Positions 28,460-43,599 of a stretch of DNA of 64,000 nt are shown here, piece by piece. Made by a program: the position numbers and the translations under genes. Numbering within the stretch: the first letter of the stretch is position 1; the number at the start of each line of letters is the position of its first letter. Source of the DNA: Phocoena phocoena (Eukaryota > Chordata > Mammalia > Artiodactyla > Phocoenidae); the NCBI RefSeq assembly GCF_963924675.1, contig NC_089224.1:68805464-68869463 (forward strand), in the 5' to 3' direction. A model generated the notes under the pieces. The model was not told the DNA's origin. It did no database searches and was given only the letters and a program-made list of their open reading frames with translations.

Positions 28460-29739
28460 TAAGTTTCATTGGTCTCTTGGGAAGCAAGCATTGATTTCTG
28501 GAATCAAATGGAAAAATTAACTTGAGAATTGGATTTTTTTTTTCTGTTTCATGTCTAGAGAATGCAGAGTATTTAAGAGATAAAATGTGGTTTTAATACC
28601 TACACTAATGTTAGACTATTACATCTCCCAAACAAAAGGGTTGAACACAAGTGCAGGACTTTGATCATCTCACTGGGTCACAGTGATGGTTGCATGCCTA
28701 TCCTGTGGTTAAGCATATTTTAAAATTGTGCTTTTTTGTACTTTAAGGTGTGAATCAATGTTTCAAACAAGACAGGGAAACAGCTGCTGACCCCTCTTTT
28801 TGCATACAGAGAGGTTTGTGAGTTGCAGAATCAGCTCAACAGACAGAATCTGTTGTTCTCTGTTCATTAAAACAAACAAACAAACCAGAATAATCACTCA
28901 TCCAAAAAATTTCAGCTGTGTAAGACAGCAAAAACAAATGGCCCTCAAGGAGACTGTCATGATCAACTATATAGTCATGTTTTCTTTTTGAAGAGGATTT
29001 ATTAGAGCATGGAAAAGAATTTCATTGGGGAACTGATGAAACTGCAGCTCATTTTTTCTCCCTGTCTGAAATATATTTTTAAAACCTCACTTGAAGACAC
29101 TGCAGGAACCTAGCACAGTCATTTAGGGCTATAAATAATATGAATAATCCATCCTTTAGCTAATTTTCTGAACCAGTTTAGCAGGTGTTGAAACATCTCA
29201 ATTAAAGTCTTCACCCTTTTATTTAACTATGCACAAGGTAAATTGGCCTTTTGCTTCATTGCAGGGAAGGACCTCTACCTGAGGGTCCAAGTCCTCTTGA
29301 GCAGGAGCTTTCTGGAACAGTCTTTGGCATGCTTTGTGTCCTGTCCCTGCCAAACTTATTGGTTCCTCCGGAGAAAACTATTATGCTTAGTTTTTAAGCC
29401 CTTTCAGGACTTGAAAAAGGCCTTAATGGAGATCCCATATCCAAATTCTTTATCTAGTTGTCCAAGTGTAATCAGAGACCCTAAGTATGTAAAGTATCTG
29501 TCTACCTGATCAAGTACTACCACATTCCAAAAAATCTAAGATATTTCTAGTCTTTTGGCCATTTTGATTTGGCAGGACTAAAGTCAAGGGTACAGTTACA
29601 TTACAGAGGCCTTGTGAGTATCGTTTCCATATTGGTCCTTTAGTCTCCATAGTCACTGAAGAAAGCATGTCTATGGATGTCCAAGTCCTCAGCTTCTTTT
29701 AGTGACTGTGCAGAGGCTACATACCCTAGTGGGCTCTTG

Positions 29740-29955
29740 AGCCATTCTTCATGGAATCAAATACCAGCTCTAGCCCATTCTAAAAGAACTTTGACAACTT
29801 GTTCAACTGCTCTATTTTCCCATTTCTAATAGAGGTGTAATGACACCTTGATGTTAGGATGGCTATGAGGACAAAATGAGTCAGTATATACAAACACTTA
29901 GAACATAGTTGGCATACGGTGATTGACAAATGTTAACTGTTTTATTAGGATTATA
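29740..29955 (+). mobile_element. MIR SINE fragment
   Basis: Diverged MIR with 'ggaatcaaataccagctct', 'ctattttcccatttctaatagaggtg', 'ggatggctatgaggacaaaatgagtcagtatatac' and 'gaacatagttggcatacggtg'. Confidence 0.55.
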
Positions 29956-30099
29956 ATTCATAGGCTTATTGAAAAACCAAACAAAGCCAACATGGTAGGA
30001 ATTGAGGTCATATGATAGCCCCAGCAGTAGGGTAGTCACATATGGTTATGTAGTTATACATTAATAGATTTGCACATTTATTATAATAATTTTCTGGCA

Positions 30100-30410
30100 G
30101 ATGAGTGTAAAGCATCTAGAACAGCATTATGCAAAGAACTATAAGACAAGGTACATATAATTTAAAATATTCTAGTAACTATATTAAACAAATACATAGG
30201 TGGAATATATTTTAATAATATATTTTATTTAACTCAATATATCAAAAGTATTCCTTCAACATATAATCAATCTAAAATTATTATTGAGATATTCTCTGTC
30301 TTTTTTGGTACTATGTCTTTGAAATCTTATGTATGTTTCACACTAGTTGCATTTCAAGTGCCCAGTAACCACATATTGCTAGTGGCAAACTTATTAGCTA
30401 GTGCACCTCT
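30100..30410. mobile_element. Ancient DNA-transposon-like fossil, class uncertain
   Basis: Phrases such as 'ttttaataatatattttatttaactcaatatatcaaaa' and 'catttcaagtgcccagtaaccacatattgctagtggc' recur widely in mammalian genomes in a hAT-like non-autonomous element. I recognise the pattern but cannot name the subfamily. Confidence 0.4.
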
Positions 30411-31664
30411 GCAGGAAATGGCAGCTTTTCCTATTAGCTCAAAGATGCCATTTAGGATAGCTGTAGGGCACAAATTCTCCATTTTCCCCCTCAAAGTCAT
30501 CCATGTTATGCCACCCAAACCAGCCTGATTTTGGTCCCTCCCTCTGGCAGGGGACCTTTGGTTGTTCATTACCAGATTGGCAAGTCGTTTAAGTTCACTG
30601 GCCTATATGGCAAGACAATTCCAAAGCAATTTATGACGCCTACCCCACTCCTAACCCTGGGGGCAAGGCTTGGTAGAACAACTGACGAGATATAAATGAT
30701 TGTTCAGAATCCTATATCATCTCTTTCCCCCACCACTGGCCCCAAACAAATACATTCTTGGAATAAACATGAGTGGCTTTATGGGATACATGACTCAAAT
30801 CAAGGGAAACTAAAACTGAATACTGACATCAACTAGGCAACTGGTGGACTTTGCCCTCTTGCCCATATTCTTTGTCTTCAGCATCCTCATCCATAAAAGG
30901 GAAGCAAATATCTATATTTGATTAATTAATAGGGAAATTGGAAGGAAAATTAAATATCCAAGAAAGCACTTTTAGATTTTAATATAGGGTGACTAACTTT
31001 GTTGACCCAGGACTCTCCTGGCTTTAGCATTGAGTCTTGTGCCCTGGAAACCTACTCAGTCCCTGGCAAAGCAAGACTTCCATCATTCCTTGCAAATTGT
31101 ATGTTGAGGTAGCTTCTCAAAGATATAGTTGTTCAAAAATATAACCCCCTTGAAAAAGGAGGAATTTTTGTTTAAGTATGTACACTTTTTTTCTCTACAG
31201 ACAAGGAATGGAGCTGTACATGAAATATTTTATAGCTATCAGGGCCATCTCTTAGTAAAAATGTGTTGTTAGCAGAGGTTGTCTTCAATATCCTTCCTCC
31301 CTTTCTTGTCACTCCCTTTTAGTATTTCACTCCCTTTCTTGTCAATTCCCACATGCTAGACGTTCCCTGTTTGCTTGTCTGGCTAGAGCTCCCTTCTCTG
31401 GAAGGCTGTCTGCAGCTACAGAATCTTGCCTGTGATAAAGCTCCATTCAAGACTTATCTGTCAAGTGGTCAGTTTTACTTGAGGCCCTGCCCTTTGCTCA
31501 GTGACAGGGCAAAAAGGGGTGATGGCATCTTAATCAAAAAAATCATTTTCTCCCTAGGTTAATCCTTTGGAAATGTTTGATTTCAACCCTTTTTGACCTA
31601 CAAAAAGGCACTTTGTATGGTTCAACATATTTCATGGTGTCCTAGCTTGGGTACCAGAATGAAG

Positions 31665-31890
31665 TCAGAAAACCTAAGCCCTTGACCCACCCCTGTGGTT
31701 TACTTCTGTATAATGGCCAGCAAATCACTTGATAATTTTATCCTTCGGCTTCCCCAACTGTAAAAAGAGAATAATATTAACTACTGTGACCTCTTGTTAA
31801 GTTTTTGAGAAGGACAAATATGATAATACACATCAATACCATTTGCAAAGGGTAAAGTGGTAGATTGATGTAAGGAATAATTATTTTTTG
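31665..31890 (+). mobile_element. MIR SINE fragment
   Basis: Diverged MIR: 'cagcaaatcacttgataatttt', 'cttccccaactgtaaaaagagaataatattaac' and 'gagaaggacaaatatgataatac'. Confidence 0.5.
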
Positions 31891-32864
31891 TTATCTTTCA
31901 AACACATTAGCCCATCTGAAATATATAAACCTCTGTAAGGAATAGGACTAAACAGTGGGGGAATTTAGATGACCTTAGAGATACCTGCCAAACTACATTG
32001 TCAGCTTTATGTCATTGTACTCCTTTCTTTTTTCAGTTCCATATCACTGCAATATTTAAAAAACTAAAACCTTATGGGACCATTTTATAATATATATCAT
32101 ATAATATTTTAATTTTGCACTTTATAGTGGTAGGGGAAAAAAAGGAAGTGGAGTAAGTGGAATATAGATCCTTAACCACTGAAGTAAGTAAATGTACTTT
32201 AAACTGTCCAAGCAAAAAAAAAATTAAAACATCACTGATTAGAATATATGTAACCACTTGCTATTAAGTTGTATAAAAATCTTGATTTTTGGTCAAGAGT
32301 TGTCAAGTATGGAAAACTTCCATGCATTCAGTGTAATCACTCTTTGGAAGGAGATTCCAAGGGGAATTGGAATCTGTGAAGGAGTTTCCTGATCTGACCT
32401 GGGTTAATCCATCCCTAGGCTTCACAGGGTCTGGAAACCAGCTAAAATTGTGTACAACAGTTTAAGAGTCTATACATATGTTTTTCCTGATGAGGGGCCT
32501 GGTGGTTTTCACCGGATTTCTAAAGAGATCCTTATCCCACAGAAGTTTCAGAGCCTCGTATATGACCCTAGGAAAACAGTTTAGGAAAACAAATAAAAAA
32601 TACGTAATTTTATATAACCTGTTTAATTGTTAAAATCATCAATGGTTAGTAGTCTTTTAATCTTGAAGGTCTGGAAAATGAACAGCTTAATAAATTAAAA
32701 CAAAAAAATATATTTTTAATAAACTTTTATTTTCTGGTTATGAGAACAAACTTGTTTGAAAGTATATGTCTTTTAGATATTGCTTCTCCAATTTCCTTAT
32801 AATTATGATGTTTTGCTATTCTCTAACCTCTCCCTTTCTGCTTGTATTCTGGCTGCTGGATTAA

Positions 32865-33620
<756 letters not shown>

Positions 33621-33815
33621 GAAGCTATAGTAGAAGAAAGAGCAGCCCAAGCAGAAGAAAACGTCCACTTGATCAGATTCCTGAGGTTTCTTGCTAACTT
33701 CTTCGTGTTTCTAACACTTGGCGGGAGTGGATACCTCATCTTTTGGGCTGTGAAGCGATCCCAGGAATTTGCGCAGCAAGATCCTGACACCCTTGGGTGG
33801 TGGGAAAAAAACGAA
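33621..33815 (+). CDS. TMC1: TMC1 exon 15: end of loop 1 and TM3
   Basis: Sixty-five codons (344-408), beginning [18 protein letters not shown] and ending TLGWWEKNE. The first third completes the first intracellular loop. TM3 is about residues 362-387 ([16 protein letters not shown]...). Relative to human as recalled, T347 is Val, K350 is Arg and V354 is Ala. The acceptor 'gtacag' is good. The donor is GAA|gttcgt, which lacks the usual purine and A at +3 and +4 and is therefore weak. Read-through would add 14 residues (VRLCM...) and stop at 33858-33860. Confidence 0.95.
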
Positions 33816-36032
33816 GTTCGTCTCTGCATGCTTTTTATGTGCTTAGAATCTGACATTTGAGATTTTGTGGGTTGTGCTTCAATGTTGGGATATGAAATAT
33901 GGCCGCTCTTTACCTACCTCTGTCATCCTGACCTGAGAGTGAACCAACCTCGGCACACGTATCCCTATTCCAGCCTTACTTCCAAATCCGTCTACTGTCT
34001 GTTTTTCACTTTGTGACATTAGGGAAAGGTAGAGTTGGAAGAGAGATTAGAGCACATATTCCAACCAGTACGTTTTATAGACAGAGATAATGAATCTCAG
34101 ATTAGGTGATGTGTTCATGGTCTCAGTACCATGGTGAACAATGAGAGTTAAAATTTAGGAATCTTGATTTCAAGCTCGGCACTCTCCATGACGCTATGTT
34201 GCTTTCTCTGCAGGTCCTGCATCTATCTCTGAAAGATCCAATTGTCCCCTGAATTCTTTGAAGCAGCCATGATAAAGCCCTGGGTTCTTATGTTTATTTC
34301 ACTGGAAACATTCAGATTGCCTCCCCCACTTTGGGCAGGACTGGACCTCTCTCTGTTTTTCACTAGCAGCCTAACTGCTTCACCTCCTCTCCTTACCCTA
34401 TTATCTCCCCCTCCAAATGCTATTCAAATGAGGAAGCCCAGCTCTCTGAAAGGAATTAAGTATTATGATTGCGATTTGTCTTCAGGGTATCTGCCCATTT
34501 AGCAGGTCCAAGAAAAGAGGTCAGAGGTAGATATTTAGAATCAGGAAATCACTGGTCATGTGTTGTTTCTTGGGTCTGTTCCCTTTCATAAAATGTTCTA
34601 GAATACAATGTGGCATCATTTTGAACTTGGGCATTTTCAGTGTGTGGAGATTTAGGTGGTGGGAAGTGTAGATTTCCCACACTGAAACTTCTGCAGAGTC
34701 TTGTAGACCAAACAGATTATGAAAGTCTTCATAAGCATAGAATTTCCTAGAAGAATCTTGCACAGAAAATGGTATAACCTACTTACAACAAAAGGCTCCA
34801 AACAAAAACATTCTAGGTATTTCAGAAGCAGTAACACTGAAGATGGGAGACCATATATTTAAGAGCCTATGACGGCATAGACATTTCTTGGAAGCCTGTA
34901 AAACAGAGTCATTAGGTGGAGTTATTTTACTTATTTAAAACAAAGGGGAACCTCAAAGCATTACTAAGTTTGCTTTCCAAATTATCCTTGCAGTTATGAT
35001 AGCATTTATAGGCAACATTATCATGCCACTTTGGTCCGTGGTTTGTACTGATCATATTTTTGTATTAATAAACCACAGAAAAGGAGGGATAATTGATTAT
35101 CATCAAAAGGGTCACTCTTTGTAAGTACATGTTTAATATCCATCTTAGGGGACCCCTGATTCCTAGGGGCCAACAAAGGTAATAATGGGGATTCATGAAA
35201 AACTTTACAAATTTGATGAAACAGAATTTAAATTTACCTTATATAAGATTGCATAGCTCTGCCAAGTTTTTACTTTAGGCTGAAATTGTATCATGCTGAT
35301 TTTATATTATGTCATGCTGACTTTTAGCTCCTGCTGGTCATACTTATACAATCTTCTTAGTCAAAAGGGAAAAACATATTGACAATTATTTTCTCAATAT
35401 AGTTTGGTAGTTCTAATCATTCAAAACATGGAGTCTACCAGGGGGAAATGGGAAATGTTAAACAGTGACAGTTTGAGCCAGGTATTCAGGTAAAGACATT
35501 GCCAGAGTCACCTGGAACCTTTTTTTTTTTTTTTTTTTTTTGCCCCTTATAGTTTGCATTCCCGCAAACTCAGTATTTAGTCCTGGGCCCATCTCAAGGA
35601 ATTCATCCATTCTAACTGATTAAACTAGCCCATGTGCTGATGATTGCCAAATTAGTATTTCCAATTTGGACCTCATTCCTCAAGCAGATCATTTTCCATT
35701 TCCTTTGGAAATCTTGTTGTGAAGTGCAGAATCAGTTACCACGTATAACAGTAAATATTCTCTGCATAGAAAGTAATGTAAATCGCATCCCTCATTATAC
35801 TAGGAAACACTATTATTACTGGCACGTCCACAAGCTCACACACATGTACATCTTGAATATACGAGTTGAATATTGTCTCTGTTGTTTTAATAAGATCAAA
35901 TTTTAAAAATGCATGAAATAATTTTAGTCTTATAAAATATCAAAGGAATCTAGCTGGAATCTTGCAAATTTGGAGGAAAGCAATAATTTTTAAACACCGT
36001 TAACTTGGTTCACCCCTTGTGTCTTCTTGTAG
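33816..36032 (+). other. TMC1: TMC1 intron 15
   Basis: A 2.2 kb intron with a weak donor (gttcgt) and a good acceptor (cttcttgtag). About 34030-34205 may be a very old antisense MIR-like fossil. A 22-nt poly-T run lies near 35520. No exon or young repeat is seen. Confidence 0.9.
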
Positions 36033-36529
<497 letters not shown>

Positions 36530-36851
36530 TAACGGATTAAAAAAGAGCAGGGTCACTATTTCTTCCGTAAGCGTGGCCTGTTTTTTATTGCTTATTAATG
36601 AAAATAGCTGAGACTTATTGACTGTTCACCATATGCTGGCTGTGAATTTCATATATATTATCTCTTATAGTCCTCACATGCATCCATTCAGGTAAGTAGT
36701 ACCTTTACACCCCTTTTACAGTTGCATGTAAAGGAAGGATATTTTAAAATGGTCTGAGGAAATGTTTACTATCTATCTGTGTTATAATAAAACACCCAGA
36801 TTTAGATACAACCCAAGTAAATATTTAAGTGGAACTCTAGTTAGTGTTACC

Positions 36852-37060
36852 TTTTTTTTTTTTTTTTGCGGTACGCGGGCCTCTCACTGTTGTGGCCTCT
36901 CCCATTGCGGAGCACAGCCTCCAGACACGCAGGCTCAGCGGCCATGGCTCACGGGCCCAGCCACTCTGCCGCATGTGGGGTCCTCCCAGACCGGGGCACG
37001 AACCCTTGTCCCCTGCATCGGCAGGCAGACTCTCAACCACTGCACCACCAGGGAAGCCCC
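36852..37060 (-). mobile_element. CHR-type SINE, antisense
   Basis: Poly-T then the reverse complement of the CHR SINE, ending 'caccagggaagcccc'. The target-site duplication 'agtgttacc' flanks it at 36843-36851 and 37061-37069. It shows several substitutions from the family pattern. Confidence 0.94.
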
Positions 37061-37959
37061 AGTGTTACCTTTTTTCCATAAAAAAAAGAAAAGATTCTTT
37101 TGGGAGCATACACTAATACTCATTTCAATAATGTTAATTTTTGTCAAATAATTGCCCCTTAAGCATGAAAGGAAATACTATTTTAGGTTTGTTGTTTTCA
37201 GATGACTGTATAAATGACCCCAGTCCAAGACTAGTGGTATTTTAGCAGATAAAAGAAATAATGTTTCATATGGCTTTCTGTTCAATAAAGGGAAACCAAA
37301 CCAAACAAAAACAAAAAACCTACTTCAGGTCTCTTATTTCTATACAAATCCAATTTATATTTTGAAAAGCCTTTAATTTTATCTCATTAGAATTGGCATT
37401 CCTCATGTGCACTTCATAAACTGATTTTGGACTTTGGTTTATCCTTGATGGACAGAAATTTTAAAATATGTCATAGTGCTTCTGTCAGACAGCAGTGCAG
37501 TTTCAGCAGTAATGTGGTCTTTGGGAAATTATTTGAAATAATTTTTTACTGTGTACTTATTTTTTTGTAAGATAAATGGAAAATTGAAAGTTAGCATTAG
37601 TCTTATGAAGCTAATTTAAACAAATACAGATATCGTTAGATGTCCTCAGCTTCAGATACTCATCTGACTTAAGCCACTCATCTATGATTTCAATTGTGGG
37701 AAAAAGTAAGGAAAATGTATATAATGCTAGACAGACGTCACTGAAGACCAAGTCCAAAATGTATGATATAAGTAAGGATTCTATTTTATTTTTTAGGCTT
37801 TTAAGGACCCGATAAACCCTTCCCTTTCCAGTTACATGTTATTAAATACTTGATTTTCAGACATGCACATTTCATACACATTTATAGGAACATACTATGT
37901 ATGCAATAATAAATGAAATGAAACCTGCCTGCAGTTGGTAGAGAGATGCTTGTGATACA

Positions 37960-38405
37960 TGATGCGGTAGACAGAATAATAACCCCTCAAAAACGTCCAT
38001 GTTCTAATCCCTGGAGACTGTGAATATGTTACCTTACATAGTAAAATGGACTTTACCAATGTGATTAAGTTAAAGATCTGGGGATAGGAAAATATCTTGG
38101 ATTATGCGGTGAGCCTAACAAAATCACACATGCTTATAAATGGGAGACAAGAGTCAGTCAGAAAAACTGGCTGTGACAGTGGAACCAGAGGTTGGAGAGA
38201 TGCGCTTTAAAGGTGGGGGAAGGGGTCCACAAGCCAGGGAATGCAGGTGGCCTCTGGAAGCTGGAAAAGGCAAGGACACAGATTTCGCCCTGAGGCCTGC
38301 ACCTTGATTTTAGGCTTCTGAACTCCAGAACAGTTTATGTTTATGTTGTTTTAAGCCACTAATTTTGTGGTAATTTCTTACAGCAGCAATAGGAAGTGAA
38401 TACAC
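37960..38405 (+). mobile_element. MLT1 (ERVL-MaLR) LTR
   Basis: A recognisable MLT1 layout: 'gtagacagaataataacccc', 'gttctaatccctggagactgtgaatatgttaccttacat', 'ggcctctggaagctggaaaaggcaaggaca' and 'gttgttttaagccactaattttgtggtaatttcttacagcagcaatagg'. It is an ancient, gene-less LTR. Confidence 0.8.
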
Positions 38406-39449
38406 AGGAGTATATGGGTTTCCATGTTTTAAAACTCCTTGAAGCAAAATCTGGTCACGGCACTTAACACAAGTCTGTTTTATCACATCTAGGCGGCTCC
38501 CTAAATCTTCAGCAAGAGTTGAGAGAAGTGAAAAAATATAAAGTGCAGTTTTCACAAACTCAAAGAGTTTGAGATATTCTCTTATGTACATCCCAGAATG
38601 CAGACTGGCATGAGGGCTAAGCAAACTACCCTTTACCAGGCAAACACCTGTTAAATAAGATTAATAGAACTAACTGTAAAGAATAAGGTGGAAGCTGCTC
38701 ACTTCTGAGGCAGAGGCAGTAATTAATTAGACATGAACGTCATGCAATCTAGAATACTTATTTTCTGATTATGCAGAAGCTTCTGGGATGCTCCCACACA
38801 CACTGAATTAAAATAAAGAAAAAATTATTTAATTCTTCTTCTTGGGAGCCCTTGTACCGTGCAGCTTGTCTTGTCCTTTTTTTTTTTTTTTTTTTTAAAT
38901 CCTGTCTCTATCTAGTGGTTTTCCTTGCTTCATCATCTTTTCTTACTGCCATTTGTAGTTGGGTTTCCCTTTTCTCTTTCGCCTTCCTTTCTCTAAATGA
39001 ATATTAAGCACTTGTGGGAAAGTCTGCAGGAGCAGCAGGAGGGAAGGGCTGTGGTTCTGAAACATTTATTTTACCCACTTTTAAAACAAAGTGATTCCAG
39101 AAGAAATAGTAAAAGGCAGCTGCTTTGCACGGAATGTTGGAGATATAACCCCAAAGACTTGTTCATTTTTCTATGAGAACATTCCAGATATTTTCTCTTC
39201 TTCTCCATGGGTGCCTTCTGCTCTGTTTTTCCTCAAGGATACTGTGGGACTTAATCTCTTTTTGAATTTGAATATAGGAATTTGGTGGCTCCTTTATGTC
39301 TCCAGGGAATCTCAAGATGTAGTCACTTAGTCTCATCTCCAGTGACATTTGATAGGTAGGCAGCAGAGCCATTCTTGGGAGACCGCTCTTTGAAGCTATA
39401 TACTTAGGTCTGCATTTTGGCAAAGGAGAGAAAGCAGACAACAGCTGAA

Positions 39450-39655
39450 GATAATGACAATAATAGCTCACATTTATCGAATGCTTCTTGTGTGCCAAGC
39501 ATTACCTCCTTGAATGTTTAAATTACCCTCTAAGTTATATCATTATCCCCATTTTATAGATGAGGAGACTATGACTTAGAGAGGTAAAATAATTTGCTCG
39601 AGACCTTAAAGAAAGTCAATGACAGGAGCCCAAATTTTACCTACAAAGTCTGATT
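39450..39655 (-). mobile_element. MIR SINE, antisense
   Basis: Well-preserved reverse-orientation MIR: 'acaataatagctcacatttatcg', 'gtgtgccaagcattacc', 'tatccccattttatagatgaggagac' and 'gacttagagaggtaaaat'. Confidence 0.8.
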
Positions 39656-40344
39656 AGAGTTTGTGTCCTTCTCCATAGTGCTGAACCGTCCTCTAGAAAC
39701 ATAATTAGCATCAACACATACTCCCAGACTCCTGCCATGGAATATCTGTGGCCCTTTGTGATGCCCCGTCTCTATTATTTTCCCTTCACTTGCTAATGAG
39801 CCTCTTAGGTTTACTGACCAAATACATGTCAGGAGAGTAAAGTGTGAGGTGTGGAGTGCAGTGCTCTGCAGAAGGCCTGTGTGGAGGCCATGCTCCCATC
39901 CTAGCACACTAGGAACTGGAATTGGATGATGATTCCTTGGTGGGCTGGACAACCATTTTTGGAATTTCCTTTCTTATAAAGCAGTGTATCCCTTCTATGG
40001 TATATTAATAAATATTTTTACATTTTAATATAATGTTTGAATCCTCTTCTGCTATTTTATGTGAAAGTTAGGACATTGCTTAAGAAAAATATTGTATTTC
40101 AACCATTGGGATGAGGATGCTTAGGAGGTTGTGGAGGACTTCAAAACCACTCTGAAATATTTTCTTTCTGAGGAAGTCTTCCCAACCTGGTGGTGGAAAC
40201 CTAAAAATATCCCTCACAGCCTACTTCTAATTGATGCTAGTTATTAGAATCTGAACTCAAATTGCCTGGGGAATGAAAAGGCGAATAAGAGTAGGGAAGA
40301 GAAAAGTTATATTCAGAGATAACCACAGGAATTTACTATCACTC

Positions 40345-40515
40345 AATCGCTCACTCCATATTTATTGAGTGCAGGCTAAGTGTCAGGTATTGTGCTAGAT
40401 ACTGGAGGTGCAATGGGGAACAAAAGTGGACCCGGTCTCTGCCGTTGTGACAATTACAATCTCGTGACAATTGCAATCTCTTGGGAACAAAGCCATTAAT
40501 TAAATAATTATACAA
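40345..40515 (-). mobile_element. L2 LINE 3' fragment, antisense
   Basis: L2 reverse-orientation blocks: 'catatttattgagtgcaggctaagtgtcagg', 'gctagatactggaggtgcaatggggaac'. Inside it, 'gtgacaatt(a/g)caatctc' is repeated in tandem with a 17-bp period (40447-40480). Confidence 0.65.
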
Positions 40516-41250
40516 CATTTGCAAATTTACAATGGCAACAAAGCACTACAAGAATGCAATGCATGCATTCAGAAAAGCTTGCCCCTAGTCATCCAGGTGA
40601 GGGACTTCCCTAAGTTAGTGATGCTGTAGTGATGCATATTAGTTGGTGTAAACTGAGTCAAGAGGTGAAGTAAGGTTGAGTAGCATGAAGACCACATGTA
40701 AAGACCCTATGGCCTAAAGAAGTATGGAGTTTGAGGGTATGAAAGAAAGCCAGTGGGACTGGAGTAGAGAAGACAAAGAAAAATATGGAGAGCTAGACAG
40801 GAATCGGATTATACAGACACATGGATTATGCAGAAACCTCACACTCACCTTTTTACTCCAGCTGTTGCTGCAGCAAACGACTGCATGCAGCTGTTACAAG
40901 ACAGTATCTCAACTGAGTTGTATACATATTCTCACCTTTACCCTGCTTCTCTGCTGTCACCAAATGGGACGTTAATACCACATGGGGCCATCCCTGACTG
41001 ATGGGAATGGGAGCTGGTGGATCAATACTTCCCTTTTCTGTCTCTTGGGTGGACAGTTCTGAGACTTATTCTATATGGCTACTCAGCGGGTCCCCAGAAG
41101 AATCAAGACCCAGTTGCCCCAGTAGTGACAGCTTTTAACACTCTCTTGGGTAAAGGTTTTCTCTCCTTTCCTGTTTCATTCTTTTCCATCTCCACCCCTG
41201 TTCTTTGATAGCATTTCCCAAAATACACTACTGGCTCACAGGCAGTACTT

Positions 41251-41459
41251 TTTTTTTTTTTTTTTTGTGCTACGCGGGACTCTCACTGTTGTGGCCTCTT
41301 CCATTGCGGAGCACAGGCTCCGGACGCGCAGGCTCAGCGGCCATGGCTCACGGGCCCAGCCGCTCCGCGGCATGTGCAATCTTCCTGGACCGGGACACGA
41401 ACCCGTGTCCCCTGTATCGGCAGGCGGACTCTCAACCACTGTGCCACCAGGGAAACCCC
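41251..41459 (-). mobile_element. CHR-type SINE, antisense
   Basis: Poly-T then the reverse complement of the CHR SINE ('gctacgcgggactctcac' to 'caccagggaaacccc'). The target-site duplication 'aggcagtactt' (41240-41250) is matched by 'aggcactactt' (41460-41470) with one mismatch. Confidence 0.94.
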
Positions 41460-42314
41460 AGGCACTACTTTTGATGGGAACTAGTGCCAAGATAATTCTT
41501 TTACATTTATAGTTTAAAGTTTTCAGTATAATTTTTTTAGCTTTTAATATATTTATATTATAGTTAACTACTGTTTATGGCAGATGGTATACACCTTCTA
41601 TTTACAATAGTAGGAGTTATTTTTTAAAAATAAAGTATATTAAAGTTAAAAGAAATATTAGGTAAATAATATTTCAGATAGTACTTGGACATGGCAAGAA
41701 TCGTGAAGGTGGTACACGACTACTTGGAGTTTAGGAAGCACTGCTCTGAAGTATGGGACTGGAAATTAACCAGATAACTGCTAGTCAAATGGGCCTTGCC
41801 CTGTGATGTGATTCTTTCTCACTAGTTATTTTAGAGGTGAGATTATATAGGTAGCTGGAAATAAAAACCAGAAGACTTCTTTTATTATAGAAGAACACTG
41901 TATTTCTGGAAAAATATGTCTTATTAGATATTCCATGTCTTCAGTCTTAGGGCACGAATTATTGGGAAGGAGCAGAAAGGAAGGAGCAGAAGAAAACGAT
42001 CATAATGAAAATTTATAATTATATGTCTACTCTTATATTTATTGCCTATTGTTATAAGTTCCATGAGGAAATAGTGAACTTCCCCTCTAACCCACAGCAT
42101 ACACATTTTGCATGTAACTTCAAGTCCACACCACTGAGGTAAAAAGTTTCTAATTTTCCAGACCTTTTCTATACATATACATGTTATGCATATAATATAT
42201 ACATGTATGTATATATGCGTAGGATTTTTTGTTAATAAGTGGGTTCATGCTACATATCCTATTTTGTAAATTTTTAACAACCCATTTCTTATCAGAACAT
42301 AGCATTTGAGCGCT

Positions 42315-43130
42315 TTTTAAACAAGTTTATTGAGATATAGTTCACATACCATACGTTTCACCCATTTAAAGTACACAATTCAGTGGGTTTTGGAATATGT
42401 TCACATTGTTGTGCAGCCATAATCACAATAGCACTTTGTTTAAGAGCTCACAATGTTCTGTTGTGTGGACACCCGTTTTTATTTAATTAATTTCCTCTTG
42501 AGTATATTTGAATTGCTTCCAATTTTGATCTGGGAGAAACAATGCTTTCATAATTATATGTATAGATTTGGACATTTGTGCTAATACCGCCATAGGATAC
42601 ATTTCTAGAAGTGGATTTTCCTAATAAAATCCACACACTTTAAAAGGTGATGGATCTTCACAAACGTCCCCCCACACACAAATGTTGCACCAGTCTAACT
42701 TTCCCTTCTAACTGTCAGTTTACGACAGTGCCTATTTCACCACACTCTCACCAATATGGAAAAGCATGGATTTTAAAATATTTATCACTGTGTGGAGCAA
42801 CAATTTATTGTTTTAATTGTATTTTTATAATGTAGGATTTAGGTATTTTTGAATATTTTAATTAACTGTATATTTTCTTCTTATTTGTGCCATTTGCCAT
42901 TTTTTTCCTTATTGAATTGCCCATCGATTGTTGTACTGATTTGTAAAAGTTTTTAATGTGTTAGAAAAGCTAGTTCTCCATCATATATGCCACAAGTACT
43001 TTTTCCAAGCTTGTCTTTTAATTTTATAAATAAAAAATTTATTTTATTATCTGCTGTTTGCCAGATTCAAGTTTTAAACTTCTGTGTTGTCATTATTTTC
43101 CTGTTTTGTGTTCTCATGTCATGCTTATAA
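42315..43130 (-). mobile_element. Old L1 (L1MB-like) 3' end, antisense
   Basis: It starts with the common old-L1 3' UTR complement 'gtttattgagatatagttcacatacc' and 'cacccatttaaagtacacaattcagtggg'. It continues through degenerate ORF2-end sequence ('cttattgaattgcccatc...'). Many mutations; the right edge is approximate. Confidence 0.7.
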
Positions 43131-43317
43131 AAGTTTCTCAGTAGGAAGACTTCTGATACAGTGGTTTTGGAGCAGGAAATAGTTATTTTTAGACTAATAA
43201 TATAGGGGTGAAACATTTTTTACTTGCTAGATATGACTAACTAGTTTCTTTACCATTAGTTGCAGTTTTCAAGTTAATACTATTTAGAAAGCATGACAAA
43301 TTCGATGTTAACATTAG

Positions 43318-43599
<282 letters not shown>

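Noticed and set aside
36762..37151. Overlapping Arg/Pro-rich open frames around 36.8-37.1 kb, also near 3.6, 8.4, 41.3, 45.4 and 53.3 kb
   Set aside because: All fall within GC-rich CHR SINEs, which are RNA-derived and do not code for protein.
40447..40480. 17-bp tandem repeat
   Set aside because: Just two copies inside an old L2 fragment; probably slippage with no sign of function.
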